Below are positions 8,691-15,734 of a stretch of DNA of 64,000 nucleotides, piece by piece. The DNA comes from Chitinophaga rhizosphaerae (lineage in GTDB: Bacteria > Bacteroidota > Bacteroidia > Chitinophagales > Chitinophagaceae): NCBI RefSeq assembly GCF_003958645.1, contig NZ_RXLO01000002.1, forward strand, positions 1 through 64,000, written 5' to 3'. Position 1 is the first letter of the stretch, and the number at the start of each line of letters is the position of its first letter. The notes beneath the pieces are model-generated. The model saw only the letters and a program-made list of their open reading frames with translations. It did no database searches and was not told where the DNA came from. The translations under genes were made by a program, and so were the position numbers.

Positions 8691-9779
8691 ATGCAAACTG
8701 ACGTACAGCCACCCGTCGCGCTTCCGGGAAACCTTCCCTCGCCCGCGCTCCTCGTTTTTCCCGATCGCATCGCCGAAAATATCGACCGCATGATCGCCAT
8801 GGCAGGCGGTCCGGAAAGACTCATGCCACACGTCAAGACCCACAAAATGGGGCCCGTTGTCGGCATGCAGCTGGACAAAGGCATCCGCCGGTTCAAATGC
8901 GCCACCATTGCCGAAGCCCGCATGCTGGCAGCAGCCGGCGCTCCTGACATCCTGCTCGCCTATCAGCTTAACGCCCCCATGGCAAAGGCTTTCGTCGATC
9001 TTCAGCGCCAGTTTCCCGCGTCCCGCTTCGCTTCGCTGGCAGACAACATCGCCTCGGCACGGCTGATGAACGACCTTCACGCAGCTTTCGGCTCAAAAGC
9101 CCGGCTGTACATCGATGTAGACAACGGCATGCACAGAACCGGTATCAGCCCCGATAAAGCGGCCGACTTCTGGCGCGGCATGCAACAACTCGGCAACGCA
9201 GACCCCGCGGGCCTGCACGTCTACGACGGCCACATCCGCAACCCCGACCTCGCCGAACGCACCCGCGAATGCGACGCCGCTTTCGAACCCGTGGCACGCC
9301 TCGCCGCAGACATCCTGCCTCCGGAAATCATCGCCGGAGGAACGCCCACCTTCCCCGTTCACGCCCGCAGGGGAACGGTCGTTTGCAGCCCGGGCACCTG
9401 CCTGTTGTGGGACGAAGGGTACGGAACCGGTCTGCCCGACCAGCCATTCCTCGTAGCGGCCAAGCTGCTCACCCGCGTCATTTCGAAACCGCAGGAAGGC
9501 TGCGTGACGCTGGACCTGGGACACAAGGCCGTTTCCGCCGAAAACCCCATCACCCGCCGCGTTTTCTTCCATCAACTGAAAGAATATGAAGTAATTTCCC
9601 AAAGCGAAGAGCACCTGGTCGTGAAAACGCCCGAAGCTGCCACTTTGCAGGTGGGTGATGTGCTTTACGGAACGCCCTGGCACATCTGCCCCACTGTGGC
9701 ACTGTACAACGAAGCGCTCGTGATCGAAAACGGAAACCATTCCGATACCTGGCCGATCGCGCGGGGAAGATTAATATAA
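8691..9779 (+). CDS. PLP-dependent D-threonine aldolase / D-serine dehydratase family enzyme
   Basis: 362 aa fold-type III (alanine racemase-like) enzyme acting on D-amino acids. The N-terminal TIM barrel has the PLP motif PHVKTHK at 46-52, with Lys49 the likely Schiff-base lysine. YIDVDNGMHRTG follows near 140, and the C-terminal beta domain carries WHICPT with His331 and Cys333. In eukaryotic-type D-serine dehydratase a His-x-Cys pair binds zinc, whereas characterised D-threonine aldolases use His-x-Asp. This favours dehydratase-like chemistry, though family-level databases usually call such proteins D-TA. ATG 8691 is chosen; the longer frame to 8667 would start with TTG inside the RidA gene. 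It is in an operon with RidA and the M19 dipeptidase. Confidence 0.88.
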   Translation: MQTDVQPPVALPGNLPSPALLVFPDRIAENIDRMIAMAGGPERLMPHVKTHKMGPVVGMQLDKGIRRFKCATIAEARMLAAAGAPDILLAYQLNAPMAKAFVDLQRQFPASRFASLADNIASARLMNDLHAAFGSKARLYIDVDNGMHRTGISPDKAADFWRGMQQLGNADPAGLHVYDGHIRNPDLAERTRECDAAFEPVARLAADILPPEIIAGGTPTFPVHARRGTVVCSPGTCLLWDEGYGTGLPDQPFLVAAKLLTRVISKPQEGCVTLDLGHKAVSAENPITRRVFFHQLKEYEVISQSEEHLVVKTPEAATLQVGDVLYGTPWHICPTVALYNEALVIENGNHSDTWPIARGRLI

Positions 9780-9807
9780 CCACGAATCATTCAACCAGAA
9801 TATATCT

Positions 9808-10884
9808 ATGCAATCAATGATTTTTGACGCGCACCTGGACCTGAGCATGAACGCCATGGAGTGGAACCGCGACCTTACCAAATCCGTGCAGGCCATCCGT
9901 GACCGGGAGAAAGGCCTTACCGATAAACCCGACCGCGAGCGCGGCACCGTTTCACTCCCCGAAATGCGCAAAGGCCGCGTGGGACTTTGCGTAGCTACGC
10001 AAATAGCGCGATACGTGGGGCTCGACAATCCCCTGCCCGGCTGGCATTCGCAGGAACAGGCCTGGGCGCAGACGCAGGGCCAGCTTGCCTGGTACCAGAC
10101 GATGGTGAAGCGGGGCGAAATGAAGCAGATCACCAATGCCGACGAGCTTTCCGCCCATCTCAAACTATGGGAAACGGCGGAAGACACCAGCTCCCTGCCC
10201 ATCGGGTTCATCCTCAGCCTCGAAGGCGCCGATTCCTTTTATGAACTGGCCTGCGTCGAAAAAGCCTGGGCTTACGGGTTACGCGCCATCGGCCCCGCGC
10301 ACTACGGTCCCGGCGTATACGCCTACGGCACCGATTCCACCGGCGGCCTCGGCACCAAAGGCCGCGCGCTCCTCAAGGAAATGGACCGCCTCGGCTTCAT
10401 CCTCGACGCCACGCACCTGTGCGACCAAAGTTTTTCCGAAGCCATGGACCTCTATACCGGCCCGGTTTGGGCCAGCCATCATAACAGTCGCGCCCTGGTG
10501 CCGCACAACCGCCAGTTCAGCGACGAACAATTTTCGCTGCTGATCCAGCGAGGCGCGGTGATCGGCACGGCGTTCGACGCGTGGATGCTCATTCCCGGCT
10601 GGGAACGCGGCAAAAGCACGCCCGAAAATACGGGTGTTTCACTGGAGCACGTGGCCAACCACATCGATCATATCTGTCAACTCGCGGGCAACTCCCAACA
10701 TGCCGCTATCGGCTCCGACCTCGACGGAGCATTCGGAACCGAGCAATCTCCGGGCGACCTCGGAACGATCGCCGGGTTGCAGAAAGTACCCGACATCCTC
10801 CGCCAGCGCGGTTATAAAAGCAACGACATCGACAATATCATGTACAAAAACTGGATCCGTTTTTTGCTGGATGCATGGAAATAA
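9808..10884 (+). CDS. M19 family membrane (renal-type) dipeptidase
   Basis: 358 aa binuclear-zinc dipeptidase. Metal ligands are visible as DAHLD at 7-11 (His9, Asp11) and the bridging Glu139 in LSLEGAD. They are followed by the SHHNSRAL segment and the substrate-side GSDLDGAFG motif. M19 enzymes cleave dipeptides and tolerate a D-residue at the C-terminal position. No signal peptide is seen, so it probably acts in the cytoplasm. It starts 28 nt after the PLP enzyme and ends at a hairpin terminator. Together the genes fit release of D-amino acids from dipeptides followed by their breakdown. Confidence 0.92.
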   Translation: MQSMIFDAHLDLSMNAMEWNRDLTKSVQAIRDREKGLTDKPDRERGTVSLPEMRKGRVGLCVATQIARYVGLDNPLPGWHSQEQAWAQTQGQLAWYQTMVKRGEMKQITNADELSAHLKLWETAEDTSSLPIGFILSLEGADSFYELACVEKAWAYGLRAIGPAHYGPGVYAYGTDSTGGLGTKGRALLKEMDRLGFILDATHLCDQSFSEAMDLYTGPVWASHHNSRALVPHNRQFSDEQFSLLIQRGAVIGTAFDAWMLIPGWERGKSTPENTGVSLEHVANHIDHICQLAGNSQHAAIGSDLDGAFGTEQSPGDLGTIAGLQKVPDILRQRGYKSNDIDNIMYKNWIRFLLDAWK

Positions 10885-10926
10885 AAACAGGCGAGGTGAT
10901 ATATTCCCATTGCTTAAAATATAAAA

Positions 10927-10955
10927 AGGGCTGATGAAAATCAGCCCTCTTCTTT
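10927..10955 (+). terminator. terminator of the D-amino-acid operon
   Basis: Perfect stem AGGGCTGAT / ATCAGCCCT with a GAAA loop (10927-10948), followed by a T-rich CTTCTTT tract. The upstream A-tract (TATAAAAA) means it could also stop minus-strand transcripts. Confidence 0.75.
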
Positions 10956-11052
10956 GGGGTTTTGTTCCTGTTTTTCGAGAAACCGGTGCGTCTTTTAACG
11001 GCCTCATGCCGTATGCGTTTTCATGCCGGGCCAGCAGTGAATGCGCTGCCGG

Positions 11053-11081
11053 GCCGCCGTTGTGTCACTCACTTGAGCGGC
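11053..11081 (+). repeat. 29-nt palindrome-flanked dispersed repeat, copy 1
   Basis: The unit is bounded by GCCGC and GCGGC and has the core CGTTGTGTCACTC followed by CTTG. Copy 2 at 15596-15624 is the reverse complement and differs at only two of 29 positions. It lies between the convergent M19 dipeptidase and CHRD genes, outside any coding sequence. Confidence 0.75.
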
Positions 11082-11150
11082 GGAGTGGCTATCATCGCCG
11101 TTCACCGATCCGGAATTGTTGTAGCCTCCGGTCATCTATCTATCAATTAA

Positions 11151-11624
11151 TTAATAAGTCAGTTCGATCTGCCCGCGGATTTCACCGCCCGGGTGGGCCG
11201 CCGTATGGATGTTCACGTACCATTTCCCGGCGAGGAGGTCTTCCTCCTTCTGGGTGGTCCCGTTCAGGGTGAAGCTGGTGGAGAAGTTGCCGCTTTCCGT
11301 TTTCGGGATGACGGTGGTGAAATTTTCCAGTACGCCGGCGTTTACGCCTTTATCGGCAGGGCCGTGAATGTGCGACAGGGTTACGGGGCCGCTGAGGCCT
11401 TGCCAGCGCACGGTGATGTTCAGCATTTTGGAATCGCGGTTGTAGGTGATGTCGAAGCTGCCGGTAGCCGTCGTGGTGACGGCGGGAACTTCCTGGGCGC
11501 CGGTCATGGCGGTGTTTTTCGCGGAATAGATGTTATCGTTCTTGTCTTTGTCCTTTTTGCAGGAAACCGCCGGCAGGCAGCACACCAATATCAGGCCTAA
11601 AGCCCAGCATCGCATGTTTTTCAT
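11151..11624 (-). CDS. CHRD-domain lipoprotein
   Basis: 157 aa exported lipoprotein. The signal peptide ends in a lipobox-like PAVSC with Cys22, followed by a charged KKDKDKND tether. The remainder is one CHRD domain (about 35-155) with the typical LSHIHGPAD segment, GVLENFTT, and the C-terminal AAHPGGEIRGQI motif. CHRD domains occur in chordin and in many bacterial secreted proteins; their bacterial function is not known. The gene is monocistronic, with a repeat-containing gap downstream and a 105-nt gap to the DUF1835 gene upstream. Confidence 0.9.
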   Translation of the reverse strand: MKNMRCWALGLILVCCLPAVSCKKDKDKNDNIYSAKNTAMTGAQEVPAVTTTATGSFDITYNRDSKMLNITVRWQGLSGPVTLSHIHGPADKGVNAGVLENFTTVIPKTESGNFSTSFTLNGTTQKEEDLLAGKWYVNIHTAAHPGGEIRGQIELTY

Positions 11625-11729
11625 ATCGGTTTTTCGATGGATACGGAACGCCGGGGCAAAGGGTTGCCTGCATCAGCGGGAAGCTTAGCGGCAGATTCCG
11701 CCGACAAGGATCAAGAAGACGTTCTCCGA

Positions 11730-12671
11730 CTATTTTTTCACCACTTTCCCTTCGCGGTTGCTCCAGCGCCAGGGCGTCCCTCCCAGCGGGATACCGCCCA
11801 GCCAGGCGTTGGAAACCGGTGCAAAGGCCAGGTAGTCTTGCTCGCCGCGGAGCACTTCACGGCCGAGGTCCGTCAGCCGCACCATTTCGCTGTCGTGCTG
11901 CACCACGCCCGCGTCTGCCATGCGTTGCAGGGTGGCGCGCAGCTGGAAGTCCCCGAACCCGAAAATCTTCTTTTCGTCCCAGAAAATGGAAAAGAGCGCG
12001 CGTTCGGACAACGGCGCCAGTGTAATTTGTTCCAAAAAGAACTTTTCGATGCTGTTGAGCCCGTTTTCTTCCGACGGGAGCCTTTGCAGGTGAGCCAGCA
12101 GGACACCGCCGAGGAACGGCAGGTTGGGGGCCGATTGGGTGGTGAGGGCCGCTATGGCAAGGGGATCGTTTCCCGTATACGCCTCCCAGGCCAGGGAAGC
12201 CAGCTGCCAGTCGCCCGCTTCGAGGTACCTGCGGCTTTCGAACAGGGGCGGAAAGTGTTCCGGTTTCAGCATGCCGAGCCCCCGGAAATCGGGCACATCG
12301 GGGTGACTGCCCGGTTGCACCACGCTGACGCGGGGCATGGGTGTATTCAGGCGAAGGAGATAATTGATAAGGAAGATGAGGTTCACCTGGCAAAACAGGT
12401 CGTATTCGAACCACAGTACGATCTCTTCGAACTGGGAGGCCTGCTGGAGGATTTTGCGGGTGTTGCCGATGTCTGAAATGTATGCTTCCCGGTTTATTCC
12501 GTACACATCGTGCAGGTAAGCGCCCCTTTTTTCGAAAAACAGGCCGAGGTCGCAGCCAGCGGGGGTTTTGCCTTCGCTGAGCATTTCGCGCCAGACGAGG
12601 GGGCGGCCGGGTACGCCGCTTTTTTCGAATATTTCCAGGGTTGCGTCGCCGTTCAGGATGTGGAGTAACAT
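11730..12671 (-). CDS. DUF1835 domain protein
   Basis: 313 aa cytoplasmic protein with no signal peptide or membrane segment. It opens with the DUF1835 hallmark LHILNGDA at residues 2-9. This is followed by the REML stretch, the FEYDLFCQ motif (near 110) and a helical C-terminal half. DUF1835 proteins are widespread and of unknown biochemical function. A hairpin with a T-tract ends directly before its start codon, so transcription from the upstream TPM gene is probably largely stopped. Confidence 0.85.
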   Translation of the reverse strand: MLLHILNGDATLEIFEKSGVPGRPLVWREMLSEGKTPAGCDLGLFFEKRGAYLHDVYGINREAYISDIGNTRKILQQASQFEEIVLWFEYDLFCQVNLIFLINYLLRLNTPMPRVSVVQPGSHPDVPDFRGLGMLKPEHFPPLFESRRYLEAGDWQLASLAWEAYTGNDPLAIAALTTQSAPNLPFLGGVLLAHLQRLPSEENGLNSIEKFFLEQITLAPLSERALFSIFWDEKKIFGFGDFQLRATLQRMADAGVVQHDSEMVRLTDLGREVLRGEQDYLAFAPVSNAWLGGIPLGGTPWRWSNREGKVVKK

Positions 12672-12742
12672 AAAAAAACGGATTTTCGGTCAGGTAGCGA
12701 ATGTAACGAATTCTTCCGCAATGCGCTGACTGAAAATCCGTT
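12672..12742 (-). terminator. terminator between TPM and DUF1835 genes
   Basis: Long inverted repeat: AACGGATTTTC (12677-12687) pairs with GAAAATCCGTT (12732-12742), extended by GTCAG/CTGAC. On the minus strand it is followed by seven T, which run straight into the DUF1835 start codon. Confidence 0.75.
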
Positions 12743-12761
12743 GCAGGGAATGGCACGGTTG

Positions 12762-13574
12762 TTACCAGCTGCCGCTGGCGCCGCCTCCGCCTCCGGAGCC
12801 GCCGCCGAAGCCGCCGAAACCTCCACCGCCGAAGCCACCGCCTCCGCCGCCGCCCCATCCGCCGCCACGGCTGCCTCCACCGAGGCTGCTGCCGATCATG
12901 CCGCCGAGGATGCCGCCGAAGATGCTGTCGCCACGCCGGCTGATCACCCGTCCGCCACCACCGCCTCCGCCGCGGGAGCCGAAAATGACGATCAGGATAA
13001 TAATAAGGATGATGAGCCCGAAGATGCCACCGCCGCCGCCGCCGTCTTTCGAGCTGCGGGGAACGCCTGTATATTCACCGGCCGCTGCGGCGATGATTTT
13101 GTCGGTAGCTTCGTCGAGCCCCTGGTAATAATGCCCCTGTTGGAACGTAGGCTTGATAATTTTATTGATGATCCCGAAGGCGACGGCATCGGGGATCGAT
13201 CCTTCCATGCCGTAGCCGGTTTCTATGCGGATCTTGCGATCGTCCATAGCGGCGAGGATCAGAATGCCGTTGTTCTTTTTGCCGCCGATCCCCCATTCGC
13301 GGAGGATTTTCAGGCCGTATTCGGAGATATCGTAATCGCCGGTGGTTTTGATGATGACGATGGCGATCTGGGTGGAAGTGCTATCGTCGTATGCCACGAG
13401 TTTCCTTTCCAGCTCATTGACTTCCGATTGCACGAGGATGCCTGCGAAATCGTTGACGAGCCGGGGTGGTACAGGTTTGGCCGGGATGTTCTGGGCAAAG
13501 GCGCCCAGTCCGAACCAAACCAGCCCCATGGCGAGGAACCAGCGAAAGAATGTCTTGTTTGTTAGCTTGTGCAT
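12762..13574 (-). CDS. TPM-domain membrane protein with Gly-rich tail (YgcG family)
   Basis: 270 aa. A signal peptide (about 1-28, ending in GAFAQ) precedes a TPM domain (about 38-165) with the usual VNDFAGIL start, TSTQIAIVIIKT and GIGGKKNNGILIL strands and ETGYGMEG. A single membrane segment (about 183-203) is followed by a very Gly-rich tail ending in ASGSW. TPM proteins of this YgcG/BA42 type sit in the cell envelope; a plant homologue assists photosystem II repair, but the bacterial role is unclear. It lies about 12 nt after a second TPM gene and downstream of lemA, a common Bacteroidota arrangement. The upstream in-frame ATG at 13577 is equally possible. Confidence 0.9.
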   Translation of the reverse strand: MHKLTNKTFFRWFLAMGLVWFGLGAFAQNIPAKPVPPRLVNDFAGILVQSEVNELERKLVAYDDSTSTQIAIVIIKTTGDYDISEYGLKILREWGIGGKKNNGILILAAMDDRKIRIETGYGMEGSIPDAVAFGIINKIIKPTFQQGHYYQGLDEATDKIIAAAAGEYTGVPRSSKDGGGGGGIFGLIILIIILIVIFGSRGGGGGGGRVISRRGDSIFGGILGGMIGSSLGGGSRGGGWGGGGGGGFGGGGFGGFGGGSGGGGGASGSW

Positions 13575-13586
13575 CATTTTCCTAAT

Positions 13587-14042
13587 CTACTTTCCAAAAA
13601 CAATATCGTCCGGCAGCTCGTTGGCGTCGCCGGATTCGTAGGGGAAGTGCTGCAGGAGCGATTCCCCGATTTCCTTCACGCAAACTTCGATGCCTTCTAC
13701 GATGCGCTGGCCGGAAAAGTGGTGGCGCAGGATATCGGCTTCATGTTTCCAGAAGTCGTTGCCCACTTTATCATGAATGCCCTGGTCGCCGAGGATGGCG
13801 AACTGGTGATCGCGGAGGGCGATGTAGAGGAGTACGCCGTTGCGTTGTTTTGTTTTTTCCATACCGAGGGAGAGGAATGCTTCGCGGGCGCGGTCCATCG
13901 GGTCCACATATTCGCAATGGCTTTCCACGAACAGGCGGATTTCGCCGGAGGTGAGCCTTTCGGCGTGGCGGATGGCCTGAACGAGGCGGGATTTCTCGTC
14001 TTCGGTAAAGAATTCTTTTTTCCTGAAGGGGAACAGTTTCAT
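13587..14042 (-). CDS. TPM-domain protein without signal peptide
   Basis: 151 aa from the ATG at 14042 (MKLFPFRKK); the frame is open 7 codons further. One TPM domain fills most of the protein. It includes TSGEIRLFVESHCEY, NGVLLYIALRDHQFAILGD and the C-terminal LLQHFPY segment. Unlike the neighbouring TPM protein it has no signal peptide or membrane anchor, so the pair may act on opposite sides of the inner membrane. It is embedded between lemA and the Gly-rich TPM gene. Function of the family is unknown. Confidence 0.85.
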   Translation of the reverse strand: MKLFPFRKKEFFTEDEKSRLVQAIRHAERLTSGEIRLFVESHCEYVDPMDRAREAFLSLGMEKTKQRNGVLLYIALRDHQFAILGDQGIHDKVGNDFWKHEADILRHHFSGQRIVEGIEVCVKEIGESLLQHFPYESGDANELPDDIVFGK

Positions 14043-14068
14043 TGGGAAACGTATGTTGGGCATCCTGT

Positions 14069-14110
14069 AAAAGACGGCCGGGGGCAGTGTTTCGCTGCCC
14101 CCGGGCCGCC
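14069..14110 (-). terminator. GC-rich hairpin after lemA
   Basis: CGGCCGGGGGCAG pairs with CTGCCCCCGGGCCG around a TGTTTCG loop, followed on the minus strand by a short TTTTAC tract. It may attenuate read-through from lemA into the TPM genes. Confidence 0.6.
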
Positions 14111-14129
14111 TTCTGCGGAGGCGTTTGGA

Positions 14130-14708
14130 TTAGAATTTCACTTTGGGCGCCTGATCGGAGCCTTCGGCCGCCTTGAAGTAACCTTTCTCCTTGAACCCGC
14201 CGATGCCGGCGATGAGGTTATTGGGGAAGGTGCGGATGCTGCTGTTGAAGTCGTTAACAGCGGTATTGAAATCGTTCCTGGCTACCGCGATCCGGTTTTC
14301 CGTGCCTTCGAGCTGAGCCATAAGGGTTTGGAACTGTTCGGTGGTGCGGAGTTGAGGGTACTGTTCAACCGTTACGAGCAAACGGCTGAGCGCGCCGCCC
14401 AGTTCGCTTTGCGCCTGCTGGAATTTCGCGATGTTCTCGGGAGTGAGATCGTTTGCGTTTACCTGAACAGAAGAGGCTTTGGAGCGGGCTTCGATCACTT
14501 TGGTAAGGGTTTCCTGTTCGAAATTGGCGGAGCCTTTCACGGTGCTTACCAGGTTATCGATCAGATCGGCCCGGCGTTGGTACTGGGTTTCTACGTTACC
14601 CCAGGCCTTTTTAACCGTTTCGTCGCTCTTTACCATTCCATTGTACTTGCTGCAACCAAAAAAGCCCAGCAATACCAGGAGAATGATCACAATGATTCCA
14701 GTTTTCAT
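14130..14708 (-). CDS. LemA family protein
   Basis: 192 aa from MKTGIIV (14708); the longer frame to 14774 lacks support. An N-terminal hydrophobic segment (about 4-19) ends in GCSKYN and may act as a lipoprotein or membrane anchor. It is followed by the helical LemA core with the hallmark [21 protein letters not shown] (about 32-52), then ARNDFN and TFPNN segments. LemA proteins are membrane-anchored with a helical bundle of unknown function and frequently neighbour TPM proteins, as here. Paired AGCGGTTACCA direct repeats lie about 90-115 nt upstream. Confidence 0.93.
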   Translation of the reverse strand: MKTGIIVIILLVLLGFFGCSKYNGMVKSDETVKKAWGNVETQYQRRADLIDNLVSTVKGSANFEQETLTKVIEARSKASSVQVNANDLTPENIAKFQQAQSELGGALSRLLVTVEQYPQLRTTEQFQTLMAQLEGTENRIAVARNDFNTAVNDFNSSIRTFPNNLIAGIGGFKEKGYFKAAEGSDQAPKVKF

Positions 14709-15038
14709 ATTGATTCTATTTTTAATAAAAATAACGGGTATGCTCAAACCTACAAACAATAACGGAAAGCACAAAAATAGGTTTGATCTGGAAAGCGGTT
14801 ACCAGCCAACTTCCAGCGGTTACCAATTCATTAACGGCGGTCGTCAGAAAGTTGAAAACGGGATACCAAAAAATATCTATGTTTGGATCGGATTTCCCGC
14901 CCACACCGCCAAACGGGGGCGGCAGCGGGGAACGACCGGGAATGCCGATCCTTTGATAGTTTTGACACCCGCGTAACATTTCATTGTTCGCTAACTCGCT
15001 TATTTTTATTAACTTACTTAAAGTCTACTGCGTACATA
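14709..15038. promoter_or_regulatory. divergent intergenic region with direct repeats
   Basis: 330 nt between lemA (minus) and the receiver-protein gene (plus), with no credible ORF. Two exact copies of AGCGGTTACCA lie at 14794-14804 and 14815-14825. Their 21-nt spacing (two helical turns) suggests a regulator site. No clear -33/-7 promoter pair was recognised for either gene. Confidence 0.45.
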
Positions 15039-15503
15039 ATGAGTGCACAACATATTCACATCCTCTATATAGATGATGAGATTCACAATCTGAATGCTTT
15101 TAAAGCCTCTTTCAGAAGAATTTATACGGTGCAGACCGCAGAATCCGCCGAAGAGGCCTATAAGTTGCTGGAAGACCACGAGTTTCACATTATCATTTCG
15201 GACCAGAGAATGCCCAAAATGACGGGGATCGAATTTTTCGAATCCATTCTCAACAAATACCCCGAGCCCATACGGGTTTTGCTCACGGGGTACGCGGATA
15301 TCAATGCCGTGATCGACGCGATCAATAAGGGACAGGTATATAAATACTTCTCCAAGCCCTGGAATGAAGACGAACTTCGCCACAACATCGAAAAGGCTTA
15401 TGAAGTGTACGCCCTCCGCAAGGAGAACCGGGAATTGACGGAGAAACTCCTGAGCGTCAACGAGCAACTCGAGTTTTTGCTGCGGCAAAAGCTCATTTCC
15501 TAA
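15039..15503 (+). CDS. stand-alone response regulator receiver protein with C-terminal coiled coil
   Basis: 154 aa. The receiver domain (about 6-118) has the acidic pair Asp12-Asp13, phospho-acceptor Asp55 in IIISDQRMP, Thr83 in LLTGYAD and Lys106 in YFSKPW. From about 112 to the end a charged, Leu-rich helix likely forms a coiled coil; there is no DNA-binding or enzymatic output domain. The receiver most resembles RpfG/HD-GYP-type regulators. The start at 15039 follows an in-frame upstream stretch that looks non-coding. No histidine kinase is nearby, so the partner is unknown. A terminator follows immediately. Confidence 0.9.
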   Translation: MSAQHIHILYIDDEIHNLNAFKASFRRIYTVQTAESAEEAYKLLEDHEFHIIISDQRMPKMTGIEFFESILNKYPEPIRVLLTGYADINAVIDAINKGQVYKYFSKPWNEDELRHNIEKAYEVYALRKENRELTEKLLSVNEQLEFLLRQKLIS

Positions 15504-15532
15504 GCAGCAAACAGTTCGTTATACTCCAGAGA

Positions 15533-15556
15533 GGAAGGGTACGCCCTTCCTTTTTT
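15533..15556 (+). terminator. terminator after the receiver gene
   Basis: GGAAGGG (15533-15539), TACG loop, CCCTTCC (15544-15550), then six T. Confidence 0.85.
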
Positions 15557-15595
15557 GTGCCCGCCTGCCGCGAAGCGATGCCGAAAAGCCCTGCT

Positions 15596-15624
15596 GCCGC
15601 ACAAGGGAGTGACACAACGGCGGC
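15596..15624 (-). repeat. 29-nt palindrome-flanked dispersed repeat, copy 2
   Basis: Reverse-complement copy of the unit at 11053-11081, matching at 27 of 29 positions and bounded by the same GCCGC/GCGGC ends. Flanking sequence upstream of the unit (ATG, CCGG, GCTG blocks) also shows weak similarity, so the element may be longer. Confidence 0.75.
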
Positions 15625-15734
15625 GCGGCCAGCGGCCCCCAGGCAGGCCGGCCATCATTTTTCGCCCTCCGGAAACGGGCCGAGTGCCAAATTCCACTAA
15701 ATTGCGTCCATTGTGAACGTTTAATAGCTCAAAA

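Noticed and set aside
12741..13565. 274-codon plus-strand frame opposite the TPM gene
   Set aside because: The Ala-rich start is only the antisense of the Gly-rich TPM tail; there is no independent support.
14722..14979. 85-codon minus-strand frame upstream of lemA
   Set aside because: It has no recognisable domain, contains the direct repeats and would overlap the lemA upstream region.
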